This document shows, one piece after another, positions 23,782-32,882 of a DNA stretch of 64,000 nucleotides (position 1 is the first letter of the stretch; each line of letters starts with the position of its first letter). A model generated the notes under the pieces. That model saw only the letters and a program-made list of their open reading frames with translations. It searched no databases and was not told the DNA's origin. Position numbers and translations under genes: made by a program. The DNA comes from Vibrio kanaloae (lineage in GTDB: Bacteria; Pseudomonadota; Gammaproteobacteria; Enterobacterales; Vibrionaceae). The stretch is from NCBI RefSeq assembly GCF_024347535.1, contig NZ_AP025497.1:682001-746000 (forward strand), written 5' to 3'.

Positions 23782-26633
23782 TGAATTACTCCCTCCATCA
23801 ACAAGCGTGGTTGGCCCACTCACTAACACTAGCTGGCAAAGCTGAAGATTCAATGACCCAGACGATAGCTAGCGCTAAGGTTGATATGAACCCGCATCAG
23901 GTTGAAGCTGCGCTGTTTGCCCTAGCATCCCCGTTATCTAGTGGTGTTATTCTGGCGGATGAAGTTGGTCTTGGTAAAACTATCGAGGCAAGTCTTGTCT
24001 TAGCTCAAAAGTGGGCGGAGCATCGCCGTAAGCTTCTACTTGTTGTTCCTGCGACACTTCGTAAACAATGGAGCCAGGAACTGGAGGAAAAATTTTCACT
24101 ACCCTCCGTTATTATCGAAGCGAAGATCTTTAATCAAAGCTTAAAGCAAGGCCATGCCAATCCATTCGATTTAGAAGCCTGTTTAGGTAAACCTGCTATC
24201 TGCATTTGCTCCTATGAATTTGCAGCTCGTAAAGAGTCTGAAGTCTCACGAGTGCCATGGGACCTAGTTGTATTAGATGAGGCCCATAAGCTCAGAAATA
24301 TTTATAAAAATAACGGTGCTATAACCGCAAAAAAACTTGAAACGGCACTTCATGGACGAAAAAAGGTTTTATTATCAGCTACGCCTTTGCAAAACAGCAT
24401 CTTAGAACTTTATGGTTTAGTTTCTGTTATAGACCCACACTTCTTTGGTGATCTCCCTTCATTTAAAGCCCGTTATGGTCGACAAAATCTTGACGAGATT
24501 GAACTGGCTTTTCTGAAAAGTCGATTGAGTCGTGTTTGTAACCGTACCTTACGTCGGCAGGTCCAAGAGGAAGGGGGAATAAGCTTCACTCGTCGTTATT
24601 CCATGACGGAAGATTATCGTCCAGGGGCCGCCGAAGAAAGGCTTTATAGTGAAGTTTCGGAATATCTTCAAAGAGAAGATTTACTATCAATCAAACCTGG
24701 TGCTCGTCACTTGGTGACACTTGTTATTCGTAAGATTTTGGCGTCTTCCTCCTATGCCATTCAAGGCACTCTTGAAACAATGATAGACCGTTTAGAGAAA
24801 AAGCAATCGTTAATCGAAGCGCTCCAAGATATTGATAACATAGATGATTACCAAGATGAAGACGTTATCGATGATGCTTACTTTATCGAACCTGAAGCAT
24901 TAGAAGCTGAAATTGATCTATTGAGAGAGTTTAAAAGCTTAGCAAACAGTATCAGTGGTAATGCTAAAGCGGAGGCTTTGCTTCGAGTGTTGGGGCGTGC
25001 ATTTGAAAAAACGAGTGAACTTGGTGGTGCAAGAAAAGCGGTTATTTTTACTGAGTCAGTTAGAACACAGACTTGGCTTGCAAATTTGCTTGAAGGGAAT
25101 GGTTACCAAGAGCAGGTCGTTTTACTAAATGGTAGTAATAACGATGCTAATTCCAAATCGATTTATCGAAACTGGCTAGAGAAACATCAAGGTTCAAGCC
25201 GTGTATCTGGTTCAAAGACAGCGGATATGAAAGCGGCTTTGGTAGATAAGTTTAGAGATGATGCAACTGTGATGATCTGTACTGAAGCAGGAGCTGAAGG
25301 AATCAACTTACAATTTTGCTCTCTTTTGGTTAACTACGATCTACCTTGGAATCCGCAACGAGTAGAGCAACGGATTGGACGAGTGCATCGATATGGACAA
25401 AAACACGATGTGGTAGTGGTTAACTTTATCAATAAAGGTAACCGTGCCGATGAGCGGGTGTTTGAATTATTAAGTCAAAAATTTCAATTGTTTGAAGGTG
25501 TTTTTGGAGCCTCAGATGAGATTCTAGGCTCTATTGAGTCAGGTGTGGATATTGAACGACGAATTCATGATATTTATCAACACTGCCGCAGTGATGAGCA
25601 AATAGAGTCAGAATTTAACGACCTACAGGTAGAGTTAAAAGCTCAGTTAGAAGTCAAAGTCAAAGAAACAAGAAAGTCTTTGTTTGAACACTTTGATGCA
25701 GATGTTATCGGACGTTTGAATACACGTAGAAGTAAAGTCGTCAATCAACTATCTAGTTACCAACAACAGTTGCTACTTTTGGCTAACATGACGCTGCCAC
25801 AAGCTGGTGGTAAGTTTACAGCATATGACGATGGCTTTAGTTGGCAGGGGACGAGATATCACCTAAATTGGCAAAACGCCGAGAATAGCGATCAACAGTT
25901 TTTTCGCCTAACAGAAGGCTTAGGAGCTTCACTTGTTCAAAATTTGAAGCAACAGAAATTGACCCCGATTCATTTAGCGTTTTCCTATCAGCCAGAAGAA
26001 GGTCAGTGGGTAGATGTAAAGAAACTTATTGGTCAAAAAGGTATTCTAAAAGCTGTAAAAGTTAGTATAGGCTCAAGTGAAGAAGTTCGAGAAAAAATAT
26101 TACTTCTTGCTCATACAGATGCTGATGAGCCTGTTCACCCAGAGACCGTTGAACGACTCTTAAGGTTGCCGCTTAAGGAAGGTGAGTTAGAACGCGCAGC
26201 TATTGATTGTTCATCGTTAGAAAGTAATGAAATGAGTCAGCTTCAGTCATTTCGTGATGAAGTCGAGCGTGATAACGAACGTTATTATAATGAAGAAGTT
26301 GCTAAACTTGAGCGTTGGTCCGAAGACAAGAGAATAGCTTTAGATATTCGTATTAAGCAGTTAGACCAAGAGATAAAACAAGCAAGGAAAATATCGCGAC
26401 AATTAGGGACTCTTCAAGAAAAAATGACGGCTAAACGAGAGTTGAAGTCACTCGAAAGAGAGCGTGATCAAGTAATGCTTAGTTACCATGAAGAGAAAAA
26501 ACTAATTGAGCAAGAGGAAGATAATTTACTTGAGAAAATAGAAGCTAGGCTTGCGACTGACACTAAAATTGAAGTGCTATTTGAAGCGACCTGGAATTTA
26601 CTGAATAGTAGAGAGCATTATGAATCAGAGTAA
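23781..26633 (+). CDS. SNF2/HepA-like DEAD helicase (DrmD-like) of the type III R-M operon
   Basis: A 950-residue superfamily 2 ATPase. Walker A DEVGLGKT is at residues 60-67 and DEAH at 166-169. The helicase C-terminal motif IGRVHRYGQ lies near 533, as in SNF2/RapA proteins. A long coiled-coil (about 810-930) ends the protein. RapA-like and DISARM DrmD helicases have this overall plan. It is upstream of two Mod genes and one Res gene and overlaps the first Mod gene by 14 bases, so it works with them. Standard type III systems have no such protein. I infer it helps patrol or remodel DNA, but there is no direct evidence. Confidence 0.88.
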   Translation: MNYSLHQQAWLAHSLTLAGKAEDSMTQTIASAKVDMNPHQVEAALFALASPLSSGVILADEVGLGKTIEASLVLAQKWAEHRRKLLLVVPATLRKQWSQELEEKFSLPSVIIEAKIFNQSLKQGHANPFDLEACLGKPAICICSYEFAARKESEVSRVPWDLVVLDEAHKLRNIYKNNGAITAKKLETALHGRKKVLLSATPLQNSILELYGLVSVIDPHFFGDLPSFKARYGRQNLDEIELAFLKSRLSRVCNRTLRRQVQEEGGISFTRRYSMTEDYRPGAAEERLYSEVSEYLQREDLLSIKPGARHLVTLVIRKILASSSYAIQGTLETMIDRLEKKQSLIEALQDIDNIDDYQDEDVIDDAYFIEPEALEAEIDLLREFKSLANSISGNAKAEALLRVLGRAFEKTSELGGARKAVIFTESVRTQTWLANLLEGNGYQEQVVLLNGSNNDANSKSIYRNWLEKHQGSSRVSGSKTADMKAALVDKFRDDATVMICTEAGAEGINLQFCSLLVNYDLPWNPQRVEQRIGRVHRYGQKHDVVVVNFINKGNRADERVFELLSQKFQLFEGVFGASDEILGSIESGVDIERRIHDIYQHCRSDEQIESEFNDLQVELKAQLEVKVKETRKSLFEHFDADVIGRLNTRRSKVVNQLSSYQQQLLLLANMTLPQAGGKFTAYDDGFSWQGTRYHLNWQNAENSDQQFFRLTEGLGASLVQNLKQQKLTPIHLAFSYQPEEGQWVDVKKLIGQKGILKAVKVSIGSSEEVREKILLLAHTDADEPVHPETVERLLRLPLKEGELERAAIDCSSLESNEMSQLQSFRDEVERDNERYYNEEVAKLERWSEDKRIALDIRIKQLDQEIKQARKISRQLGTLQEKMTAKRELKSLERERDQVMLSYHEEKKLIEQEEDNLLEKIEARLATDTKIEVLFEATWNLLNSREHYESE

Positions 26634-28326
26634 ACAAAAACTAGAACTAACTTGGATTGGTAAAGAGAAGCGCCCTCGCTTAGAGCCTCGTATTCTTTTG
26701 GAAGATAGTGAACTGTCGTATCAAAACGAAAATAAAGAAGGATCCTTCAATAACAATCTTCTTATTCATGGGGATAATTTACTAGCACTCAAAGCGCTTG
26801 AACAGGACTATGCTGGCAAAGTGAAGTGTGTTTATGTTGATCCTCCATTTAATACTGGAGAAGCTTTTGACAATTACGATGATGGTGTAGAGCATTCCCA
26901 GTGGCTAACTTTGATGAGAGACAGGTTTGAGTTGATATCGCACCTCATGAGAGAGGATGGGACAATCTTTGTTCATATTGATGATAATGAACTTGGTTAC
27001 CTGATAGTTCTTCTTGATGAGATCTTTGGCCGTGGAAATCGAGTTAATATAGTTACCTTTAAGCAAGGATCAGCAACCGGGCATAAATCAATCAACCCTG
27101 GCCTTGTTACGACTACGAACTATTTGATTGTATATGCAAAAAATAAATCAAAGTGGAAGCCAAACAGACTATTTACTGCACGGGAAAGGGACAACAGATA
27201 CTCCCAGTTTATTTCAAACATAGAAGAACATTACAGCCAGTGGAGATATCAGACCCTTACTTCTGCTTTTTCAGAGCATCACAAACAACCGGCTAAAGAA
27301 CTTAAAAAATCTCTTGGAATTTCATATGAATCAAAGCTTAGTGATTTTGTTCTTGAGAATGCAAATAGAGTGATTCGTACCGCTAGACCTGATTACAAAG
27401 CTGTAGGGCAGAATGTGCGAGATATTATTGACTGTTCCAAAAGAGAGCCCGAAGTCGTCCATTTGCTTAATCGTGATGGCTACTCGGATATGTACTTCAA
27501 AAATGGAGAGCGCTTTCTTTTTTACAAAGATAAACTAAAAGAAATCGATGGTCAGCTAGTTGCAGGTGAGCCCTTAACAAACCTATGGACAGATATACTA
27601 TCAAATAACCTACATAAAGAAGGAGGTGTTAAGTTTCCTAAAGGTAAAAAACCCGAGTTCCTCATCAAACGCGTACTCGACTTGTGTACTGAGGAAGGTG
27701 ACATTGTTTTAGATTCTTTTGCAGGTTCAGGTACTACAGCTGCAGTGGCTCATAAACTTGGACGACGTTGGATAACCGTTGAGCTTGGTGATCAAGCGTT
27801 TACTCATGTACAGCCACGACTCAAGGGCGTAGCTAACGGTAGTGATAACGATGGCATCTCTAAATCAGTTAACTGGCAAGGTGGTGGCGGTTTCCGCTAC
27901 TTACGCTTAGCACCTTCCTTGCTCCAGAAAGATGAATGGGGAAACTGGGTTATCAACAAAGAATATAATGCAGAGATGCTTGCAGCAGCCATGTGTAGGC
28001 ACATGGGCTTCACTTATGCGCCAAATGATACTCAGTTCTGGAATCAAGGCTACAGCACCGAAACAGACTTCATCTACGTTACTACTGGTGCGCTGGCTTA
28101 TGACCAACTTAAGCGTATTAGTGAAGAAGTTGGTGAAGAACGTACTCTTTTGATTTGTTGTAAAGCGTTTATGAGTGAAGGTGCTGATTTCCCTAACTTA
28201 ACCATTAAGAAGATCCCTCAAGCGATTCTGAACAAGTGTGAATGGGATAATGACGATTACAGTTTCACTTTAGACGTTTTGGCTGAACCTGAAGAATACG
28301 AATTGGATGAAGACGATGACCAATAA
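26620..28326 (+). CDS. mod: Type III DNA methyltransferase, Mod 1
   Basis: A 568-residue N6-adenine (or N4-cytosine) methyltransferase of the beta class. The catalytic DPPF (DPPFNTG) is at residues 74-77 and precedes the SAM-binding FAGSG at about 367-371; the region in between is the target-recognition domain. The C-terminal 130 residues are nearly the same as in the next gene. It starts inside the helicase gene (overlap 14 bases) and overlaps the next Mod gene. It should modify one side of a short asymmetric site and guide Res. Target sequence unknown. Confidence 0.9.
   Translation: MNQSKQKLELTWIGKEKRPRLEPRILLEDSELSYQNENKEGSFNNNLLIHGDNLLALKALEQDYAGKVKCVYVDPPFNTGEAFDNYDDGVEHSQWLTLMRDRFELISHLMREDGTIFVHIDDNELGYLIVLLDEIFGRGNRVNIVTFKQGSATGHKSINPGLVTTTNYLIVYAKNKSKWKPNRLFTARERDNRYSQFISNIEEHYSQWRYQTLTSAFSEHHKQPAKELKKSLGISYESKLSDFVLENANRVIRTARPDYKAVGQNVRDIIDCSKREPEVVHLLNRDGYSDMYFKNGERFLFYKDKLKEIDGQLVAGEPLTNLWTDILSNNLHKEGGVKFPKGKKPEFLIKRVLDLCTEEGDIVLDSFAGSGTTAAVAHKLGRRWITVELGDQAFTHVQPRLKGVANGSDNDGISKSVNWQGGGGFRYLRLAPSLLQKDEWGNWVINKEYNAEMLAAAMCRHMGFTYAPNDTQFWNQGYSTETDFIYVTTGALAYDQLKRISEEVGEERTLLICCKAFMSEGADFPNLTIKKIPQAILNKCEWDNDDYSFTLDVLAEPEEYELDEDDDQ
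27907..28287 (+). repeat. Shared Mod C-terminal domain, copy 1
   Basis: 127 codons starting LAPSLLQKDEWGNW and ending LDVLAE. It differs from copy 2 (29579-29959) in only four residues, while most DNA differences are silent. The two copies are in direct orientation and 1.67 kb apart. Confidence 0.9.
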
Positions 28327-29995
28327 ACAAAAATTAGAACTAACCTGGATTGGTAAAGAGAAGAAAACGAGACTTGAGCCTCGTTTGCTTTTAGAAGATG
28401 CTTCGACTTCATACACTTCTGATAGAGCTGGTATGAATACAGAAGATAACCTAGTTATTAGTGGTGATAACCTATTGGGTTTGAAAGCTTTGGAGGGGGA
28501 GTATCTCAATAAAATCAAATGTGTATACATAGATCCACCATATAACACTGGTACAGCTTTTGAGAGCTACGATGATGGTCTAGAACACTCTATGTGGCTT
28601 TCAATGATGAAAAGCCGACTTGAGATCATTTGGAAACTTCTTTCCGAGGATAATGGCGTTCTTTTAATTAGTATTAATGATGATGAACTTCATTATTTAA
28701 AAGTGCTTTGTGATGATCTGTTTGGACGAGATAAGTTTATTGCCAATCTAGTTTGGAATTACGAGGGAAACACTGATAATCAAGCTAAAATAATTAATTA
28801 TCATGAGTATGTCTTGGTGTACTCAAAAACAGGAAAAATTGATGACCCAAGTGTTTTTGACCCTAATATTTCACAAAGTAGTAAATTATTTAAATCTGAA
28901 ATACGAAATACGATAGTTAAAAATGGTCCTAAAAACCCTCCTAAGTCGGTTGTTATTCCCAAGGGTTTTCCATGTAACTTCGACAAAGGAACCATCTGCA
29001 AAGATGATGTGCAATGGCCAAAGTATAGTGATGACTTGATTGTAGAAGATGGTAAGTTGTGTGCTGAGGTTACGGCCAATACAGGATGGAGTTCCCGTGC
29101 TATTCTTGAGAGTTTTATTGAATCTAATTTCAATGCCGTACTTGATTCAAAAAAACAGTCGACAGTTTTTGAACTAACTAAAACTGGTGCTATTGAAGCT
29201 GTTAAAAAACGTGAACAGAAAAAAGGTCACTTTGTCTCCGTTTTGAGGGGGTTTGGTACAACTAACCAAATGAGGTTACTGTTGTCTAAACTAGGAATAA
29301 AGTTCTCCTATCCAAAGCCAGTTAACCTTATATCCTACTTGATTGAAGCATTTACCGATGATGGTGATATCATACTTGACTCTTTTGCTGGAAGCGGAAC
29401 CACTGGTCATGCGGTATTACAACTAAATAAAGAAAAAAATACAAATCGAAGATTTATTTTGATTGAACTAAGAGATGAAACTGTCAAGTCAGTAATTCTA
29501 CCCAGAATTAAAGCTGTAATTGAAGGTAATAAACAAGCAGGTTTAGAGCCTCATTATGGTGGCTTCCGCAGCTTGTATTTAGCCCCGTCTCTTCTCCAAA
29601 AAGATGAATGGGGTAACTGGGTCATTAATAAAGAGTACAATGCTGAGATGCTTGCAGCGGCCATGTGTAAGCACATGGGTTTCACTTATGCACCAAATGA
29701 TACTCAGTTCTGGAATCAAGGTTATAGCACCGAAACAGATTTTATCTACGTTACCACTGGTGCGCTAGCTTACGACCAGCTTAAGCGTATTAGTGAAGAA
29801 GTTGGTGAAGAACGCACTCTCTTGATTTGCTGTAAAGCGTTTATGAATGAAGGTGCCGAGTTCCCTAACCTAACCATAAAGAAAATCCCTCAATCGATTC
29901 TGAACAAGTGTGAGTGGGATAATGACGATTACAGTTTCACGCTTGATGTACTAGCTGAAGATAATGTTGAACAATACGATGAAGAGGAAGAATAA
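28307..29995 (+). CDS. mod: Type III DNA methyltransferase, Mod 2 (second specificity)
   Basis: A 562-residue paralogue of the preceding Mod. DPPY (DPPYNTG) is at residues 76-79 and FAGSG near 360. N-terminal 35 and C-terminal 130 residues closely match Mod 1, but the middle recognition region is different, so it likely has another target sequence. The start is either 28307 or the ATG at 28316 (MTNKQK), both inside the end of Mod 1. It ends three bases before the Res ATG. Both Mods intact, no frameshift or premature stop. Confidence 0.9.
   Translation: MKTMTNKQKLELTWIGKEKKTRLEPRLLLEDASTSYTSDRAGMNTEDNLVISGDNLLGLKALEGEYLNKIKCVYIDPPYNTGTAFESYDDGLEHSMWLSMMKSRLEIIWKLLSEDNGVLLISINDDELHYLKVLCDDLFGRDKFIANLVWNYEGNTDNQAKIINYHEYVLVYSKTGKIDDPSVFDPNISQSSKLFKSEIRNTIVKNGPKNPPKSVVIPKGFPCNFDKGTICKDDVQWPKYSDDLIVEDGKLCAEVTANTGWSSRAILESFIESNFNAVLDSKKQSTVFELTKTGAIEAVKKREQKKGHFVSVLRGFGTTNQMRLLLSKLGIKFSYPKPVNLISYLIEAFTDDGDIILDSFAGSGTTGHAVLQLNKEKNTNRRFILIELRDETVKSVILPRIKAVIEGNKQAGLEPHYGGFRSLYLAPSLLQKDEWGNWVINKEYNAEMLAAAMCKHMGFTYAPNDTQFWNQGYSTETDFIYVTTGALAYDQLKRISEEVGEERTLLICCKAFMNEGAEFPNLTIKKIPQSILNKCEWDNDDYSFTLDVLAEDNVEQYDEEEE
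29579..29959 (+). repeat. Shared Mod C-terminal domain, copy 2
   Basis: Second member of the pair described at 27907-28287: 123 of 127 residues are identical. Because silent positions have diverged widely, this looks like old duplication under strong protein-level constraint, not fresh conversion. Confidence 0.9.
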
Positions 29996-29998
29996 TTA

Positions 29999-32878
29999 AT
30001 GAGCAATGATCTAAAAGTAGCAAATCAAATTAGTGCTCGTCTTTCTCTGCGTAATCCACAAGAAAAATCATTACAAATTCTTTGTGATGTCCTTGAGCAA
30101 ATGGGGTTAAGCAAAGATCCTGATCTTAATCGTTGGATTGAGGTGTTAAAGCCACACTACTCATCAGTGAAAAAATTTGAGCGTGACTTCCCTTCTCTTT
30201 GTTTTGCCTTGGCAACAGGTGTTGGTAAAACACGTTTAATGGGCGCAATGATCGCTTGGCTTTACCTGACTGGCCGAAGCCGTCACTTCTTTGTTCTTGC
30301 ACCTAACTTAACGATTTACGAAAAATTAAAGCATGATTTTCTTATGGGAAGCCCTAAGTATGTATTCCAAGGGGTTCCGGAGTTGGTTCAAACTCCGCCT
30401 GTTATCATTACGGGCGATGATTATGAAGATGGGCGTGGTGTACGTTTAGACTATGCCGTCGCTGAAAGTATGACTGGTGACCTTTTTGCTGGGGAAGAGG
30501 CCCCGCACATCAATATCTTCAATATCTCGAAGATTAATGCGAAGGACAACAAGAAAGGAGCCAATAAGTCAAAAGACCCTAAAATGCGTCGTCTTCAAGA
30601 GTATATCGGGGACTCGTATTTTAATTACTTGGCTGATCTCCCAGATCTTGTTGTTATCATGGATGAGGCGCACCGTTATTATGCTTCAGCTGGTGCCAAA
30701 GCTTTGAATGATCTGAAACCTGTATTAGGTATCGAGCTTACTGCAACGCCAAAAACAGTAGGTGCGAAACCAAAGGAATTTAAAAACATCATCTATCACT
30801 ACCCTCTAGCTAGTGCTTTGAATGATGGTTATGTGAAAACTCCGGCGGTGGCTACTCGCAAGGATTTTAAAGCAAGTGAATACTCGCCAGAGAGGCTTGA
30901 GGAGATTAAGCTTGAAGATGGTGTACATCATCATGAGTATGTGAAGACTGAGCTCGCTAGTTATGCGAATAACACAGGTGAAAAACTGGTAAAACCATTT
31001 ATGTTAGTGGTAGCTCAAGATACGCTGCATGCAGAAGCACTTAAGAAAAAGGTTGAGGATGATTCATTTTTTGAAGGTGCTTATAAAGGTAAGGTAATCA
31101 CCGTACACTCCAACCAGACGGGCGAAGAGTCAGAAGAAACAACACAACGTTTACTTGCCGTTGAACATGATAAAGATACTGAAATAGTTATTCATGTTAA
31201 TAAGCTTAAAGAAGGTTGGGATGTTACAAACCTCTACACCATTGTACCTCTTAGAGCATCTGCATCTGAGATTCTGACGGAGCAAACAATTGGTCGCGGT
31301 CTGCGTCTTCCATATGGCAAGCGTACTAAAGTAGAAGCAGTAGATAGATTGACGATCATCGCTCATGACCGTTTCGAAGATATTATCGATAAAGCCAATG
31401 ATAAAGAGTCGATCATTAAAAAAACGCTTTATATTGGTTCTGATGACGAAGATGGGATCCCTGAAAAGAAACCACAGCAAATGTACGTACCTTCAATGGC
31501 TGATTTAGCTCTTGGAAATAAACCTGCATATATTGAAGATGGATCAATTCAAGAATCTAAAGGTGAGTGGAAGGTAAGTACAACCAATGATGATGGCGGA
31601 GTAAGTTCAGTAGAATCAATGGAGACACAGGCCTACACTCCAACTCAAAAGAAAATAGCAGAGCTGACGGTAGCTATCGTTCAGCAAGAAGCAAAGAACT
31701 TATCCAGCAGCAAGCAATTAACAGAAGAGCAAACTAAGTCACAGATTTCGAAGCGAGTTCATGAAGTAGCTAGAGGGTTAATGGCTCAAAATGTAACAGG
31801 ATCCCAAGGGATTACTGGCGACTACACTCAATCTGTAGCGCAACAGATAGAGCAAGTAGAAATCTTCGATGAATCAGAGGTTGATAGTATTGTTGCAACC
31901 GTTACAGAAAAGATTGCTGAATACACTATTGATATACCAAAGATTGTTGTATTGCCAACCCGTGATGTGAATTATGGCTTCAATGATTTTGAGTTGTCAG
32001 GTTTAGACCGTATATCACTTAAACCTCAATCAAATGAGATAATTATTAGTAACTTGGAGAATAGTAAGCTAAGTACTATTAGCTGGGAAAAAGGCACTTC
32101 TTCCGAGGAAAGATTAGAAAACTATCTTGTATTTCATCTAATGGATCATGATGAAATTGATTACGATGTGCACGCAGCAATGCTGTATAAGCTAGCAGGC
32201 CAAATGGTTGCACACCTAAAAAGTTATTTGAGCGACGAAGATGCTGAAGGTGTCCTTAAAACCGTAGGTCTCACTTTAGCTGATTTTATTTGGTCTCAGA
32301 TAAAGCAAAATATGTGGACCACTCCAACAGACTATGTAGGTAGTGTGACGCAAGGGTTTGATGTACTTCGTCCAACAACATTCAACTTTGCAAATGGTGA
32401 ACAACCTAGAGATTTTAAAACTCCGGTTCAATCAGGAGAAAAAAGTCGAGTGAGACAAATGCTGTTTACTGGGTTTAACCGTTGTTGTTATCCATATCAA
32501 AAATTTGATTCTGTGGATGGTGAGTTAAGACTAGCCCAGGTGCTGGAGCAGGATAGCACCGTTATCAAATGGATGAAGCCTAGTACTGGGCAGTTCCGCA
32601 TTGAATACCGTAGTGGTCAAAACTATGAGCCTGATTTTGTTGTGGAAACTAATGACGCATTTCTCCTTATGGAGCCTAAGAAGGCCAAAGAGATGGAAGA
32701 TGTCGATGTTGTTGCTAAAGCTAAGGCCGCAAGTCGCTGGTGTAAATATGCTAATGAAAATGCAGCTAACACAGGAAGCAAACCATGGCATTACATCTTG
32801 ATTCCACATGATGCAATTACACTGTCTCGCAGTGTAGGTGGTCTACTTCAAGAGTTTGAGTTTAAAGACGCGAGTTGA
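29999..32878 (+). CDS. res: Type III restriction Res subunit (helicase-nuclease)
   Basis: A 959-residue SF2 helicase with fused nuclease. Walker A (ATGVGKT) at about residues 72-78, DEAH at 222-225, motif VI (QTIGRGLRLP) near 430. At the C-terminus a PD-(D/E)xK-type site is visible: PDFVV (about 879) followed by LLMEPKK (about 893). Res subunits cut DNA after ATP-driven scanning between two head-to-head unmodified sites, in complex with Mod. Here one Res would have to serve two Mods. The start is the ATG at 29999, three bases after the Mod 2 stop. It is followed by the convergent integrase gene. Confidence 0.92.
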   Translation: MSNDLKVANQISARLSLRNPQEKSLQILCDVLEQMGLSKDPDLNRWIEVLKPHYSSVKKFERDFPSLCFALATGVGKTRLMGAMIAWLYLTGRSRHFFVLAPNLTIYEKLKHDFLMGSPKYVFQGVPELVQTPPVIITGDDYEDGRGVRLDYAVAESMTGDLFAGEEAPHINIFNISKINAKDNKKGANKSKDPKMRRLQEYIGDSYFNYLADLPDLVVIMDEAHRYYASAGAKALNDLKPVLGIELTATPKTVGAKPKEFKNIIYHYPLASALNDGYVKTPAVATRKDFKASEYSPERLEEIKLEDGVHHHEYVKTELASYANNTGEKLVKPFMLVVAQDTLHAEALKKKVEDDSFFEGAYKGKVITVHSNQTGEESEETTQRLLAVEHDKDTEIVIHVNKLKEGWDVTNLYTIVPLRASASEILTEQTIGRGLRLPYGKRTKVEAVDRLTIIAHDRFEDIIDKANDKESIIKKTLYIGSDDEDGIPEKKPQQMYVPSMADLALGNKPAYIEDGSIQESKGEWKVSTTNDDGGVSSVESMETQAYTPTQKKIAELTVAIVQQEAKNLSSSKQLTEEQTKSQISKRVHEVARGLMAQNVTGSQGITGDYTQSVAQQIEQVEIFDESEVDSIVATVTEKIAEYTIDIPKIVVLPTRDVNYGFNDFELSGLDRISLKPQSNEIIISNLENSKLSTISWEKGTSSEERLENYLVFHLMDHDEIDYDVHAAMLYKLAGQMVAHLKSYLSDEDAEGVLKTVGLTLADFIWSQIKQNMWTTPTDYVGSVTQGFDVLRPTTFNFANGEQPRDFKTPVQSGEKSRVRQMLFTGFNRCCYPYQKFDSVDGELRLAQVLEQDSTVIKWMKPSTGQFRIEYRSGQNYEPDFVVETNDAFLLMEPKKAKEMEDVDVVAKAKAASRWCKYANENAANTGSKPWHYILIPHDAITLSRSVGGLLQEFEFKDAS

Positions 32879-32882
32879 TTGT

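Noticed and set aside
23781..32878. Complete DISARM or BREX system
   Set aside because: The SNF2 helicase and methyltransferases fit parts of DISARM, but drmA, drmB and drmC are absent, and no pglX/pglZ or brx genes are present.
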